Assembly: GCA_029881175.1 (NCBI GenBank)
Contig: JAOUNC010000217.1
Span: forward strand, 1 to 5,443
Reading direction: 5' to 3'
DNA length: 5,443 bases
From: Nitrospirota bacterium
GTDB lineage: Bacteria; Nitrospirota; Nitrospiria; Nitrospirales; UBA8639
Shown: positions 5,376-5,443 of the stretch, piece by piece
Layout: each line of letters begins with the position of its first letter
How positions within the stretch are numbered: the first letter of the stretch is position 1
Position numbers and translations under genes: made by a program
Notes under the pieces: model-generated
Told to the model about the DNA's origin: nothing
Database searches by the model: none
What the model saw: only the letters and a program-made list of their open reading frames with translations

Positions 5376-5443
5376 TTAGGTTCGTAATACTACTTCGAGC
5401 ATCCTTTGTTGCGGTGTCACGAGGTGGTATGGACGATTCTCCT
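5376..5443 (-). CDS. Possible C-terminal end of a convergent gene (runs off right edge)
   Basis: Read on the minus strand, this segment is open from the right edge to TAA 5378-5376 and translates as ENRPYHLVTPQQRMLEVVLRT. It would converge on the helicase gene with 10 bp between stops, much like the tail-to-tail pair at 1238-1241. Only about 22 codons are visible, so an open frame by chance is quite possible, and no family can be named. The competing plus-strand reading (ATG 5429 after GAGGTG) has only 5 codons in the window. Confidence 0.25.
   Translation of the reverse strand, partial: ENRPYHLVTPQQRMLEVVLRT

Noticed and set aside
5421..5443. Start of a plus-strand gene at ATG 5429 after GAGGTG
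   Set aside because: Only five codons are visible and the opposite strand is open over the same bases; it cannot be supported.

Overview
The window looks like a control, replication and recombination module of a bacterial mobile element (prophage, plasmid or integrative element). None of its genes is a core housekeeping gene. It holds a sigma-factor-like gene, a tandem helix-turn-helix regulator, a phage-type 'recombination directionality factor-like' zinc-ribbon protein, an iron-sulfur PD-(D/E)XK nuclease of the Cas4/AddB type, and a compact RecD2-like helicase. The four start sites that can be assessed well have Shine-Dalgarno sequences and all complete genes end in TAA, so the host is a bacterium. 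I cannot name the taxon. No integrase, capsid, relaxase, tRNA, rRNA, IS element or CRISPR array is visible.

Layout. Positions 1-241 (minus) carry the N-terminal 80 codons of a sigma-70-like protein that runs off the left edge. Positions 242-512 are a very AT-rich divergent control region with a perfect TATAAT on the minus strand, a TTGTTT-17-TATGAT promoter on the plus strand and a dyad between them. Positions 513-1241 (plus) encode a 242-residue protein with two HTH domains. It meets the next operon tail to tail, sharing the four bases TTAA. Positions 3437 to 1238 (minus) form a two-gene operon: nuclease first (3437-2298), then the RDF-like protein (2278-1238), 19 bp apart with a strong ribosome binding site. 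Positions 3438-3724 are a second divergent control region. It contains three degenerate 37-38 bp tandem repeats, each centred on a dyad, followed by an AT-rich tract. Positions 3725-5365 (plus) encode the RecD2-like helicase. The last 78 bp may hold the C-terminus of a convergent minus-strand gene.

How it may work together. A Cas4-like Fe-S nuclease and an SF1B RecD2-like helicase, transcribed divergently from a shared repeat-rich region, resemble a Dna2- or AddAB-like nuclease/helicase activity split over two genes. The RDF-like protein, with a C-terminal tail like those of phage DNA-metabolism proteins, is co-transcribed with the nuclease and may act in the same reaction. The left-hand pair (sigma-like protein versus tandem HTH protein) has the layout of a regulatory switch. 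These functional links are inferences from domain content and arrangement.

The plus strand is rich in G and T both where genes run on the plus strand and where they run on the minus strand. This strand bias is independent of gene orientation and probably reflects replication direction. It also explains the long antisense open frames inside the helicase gene.
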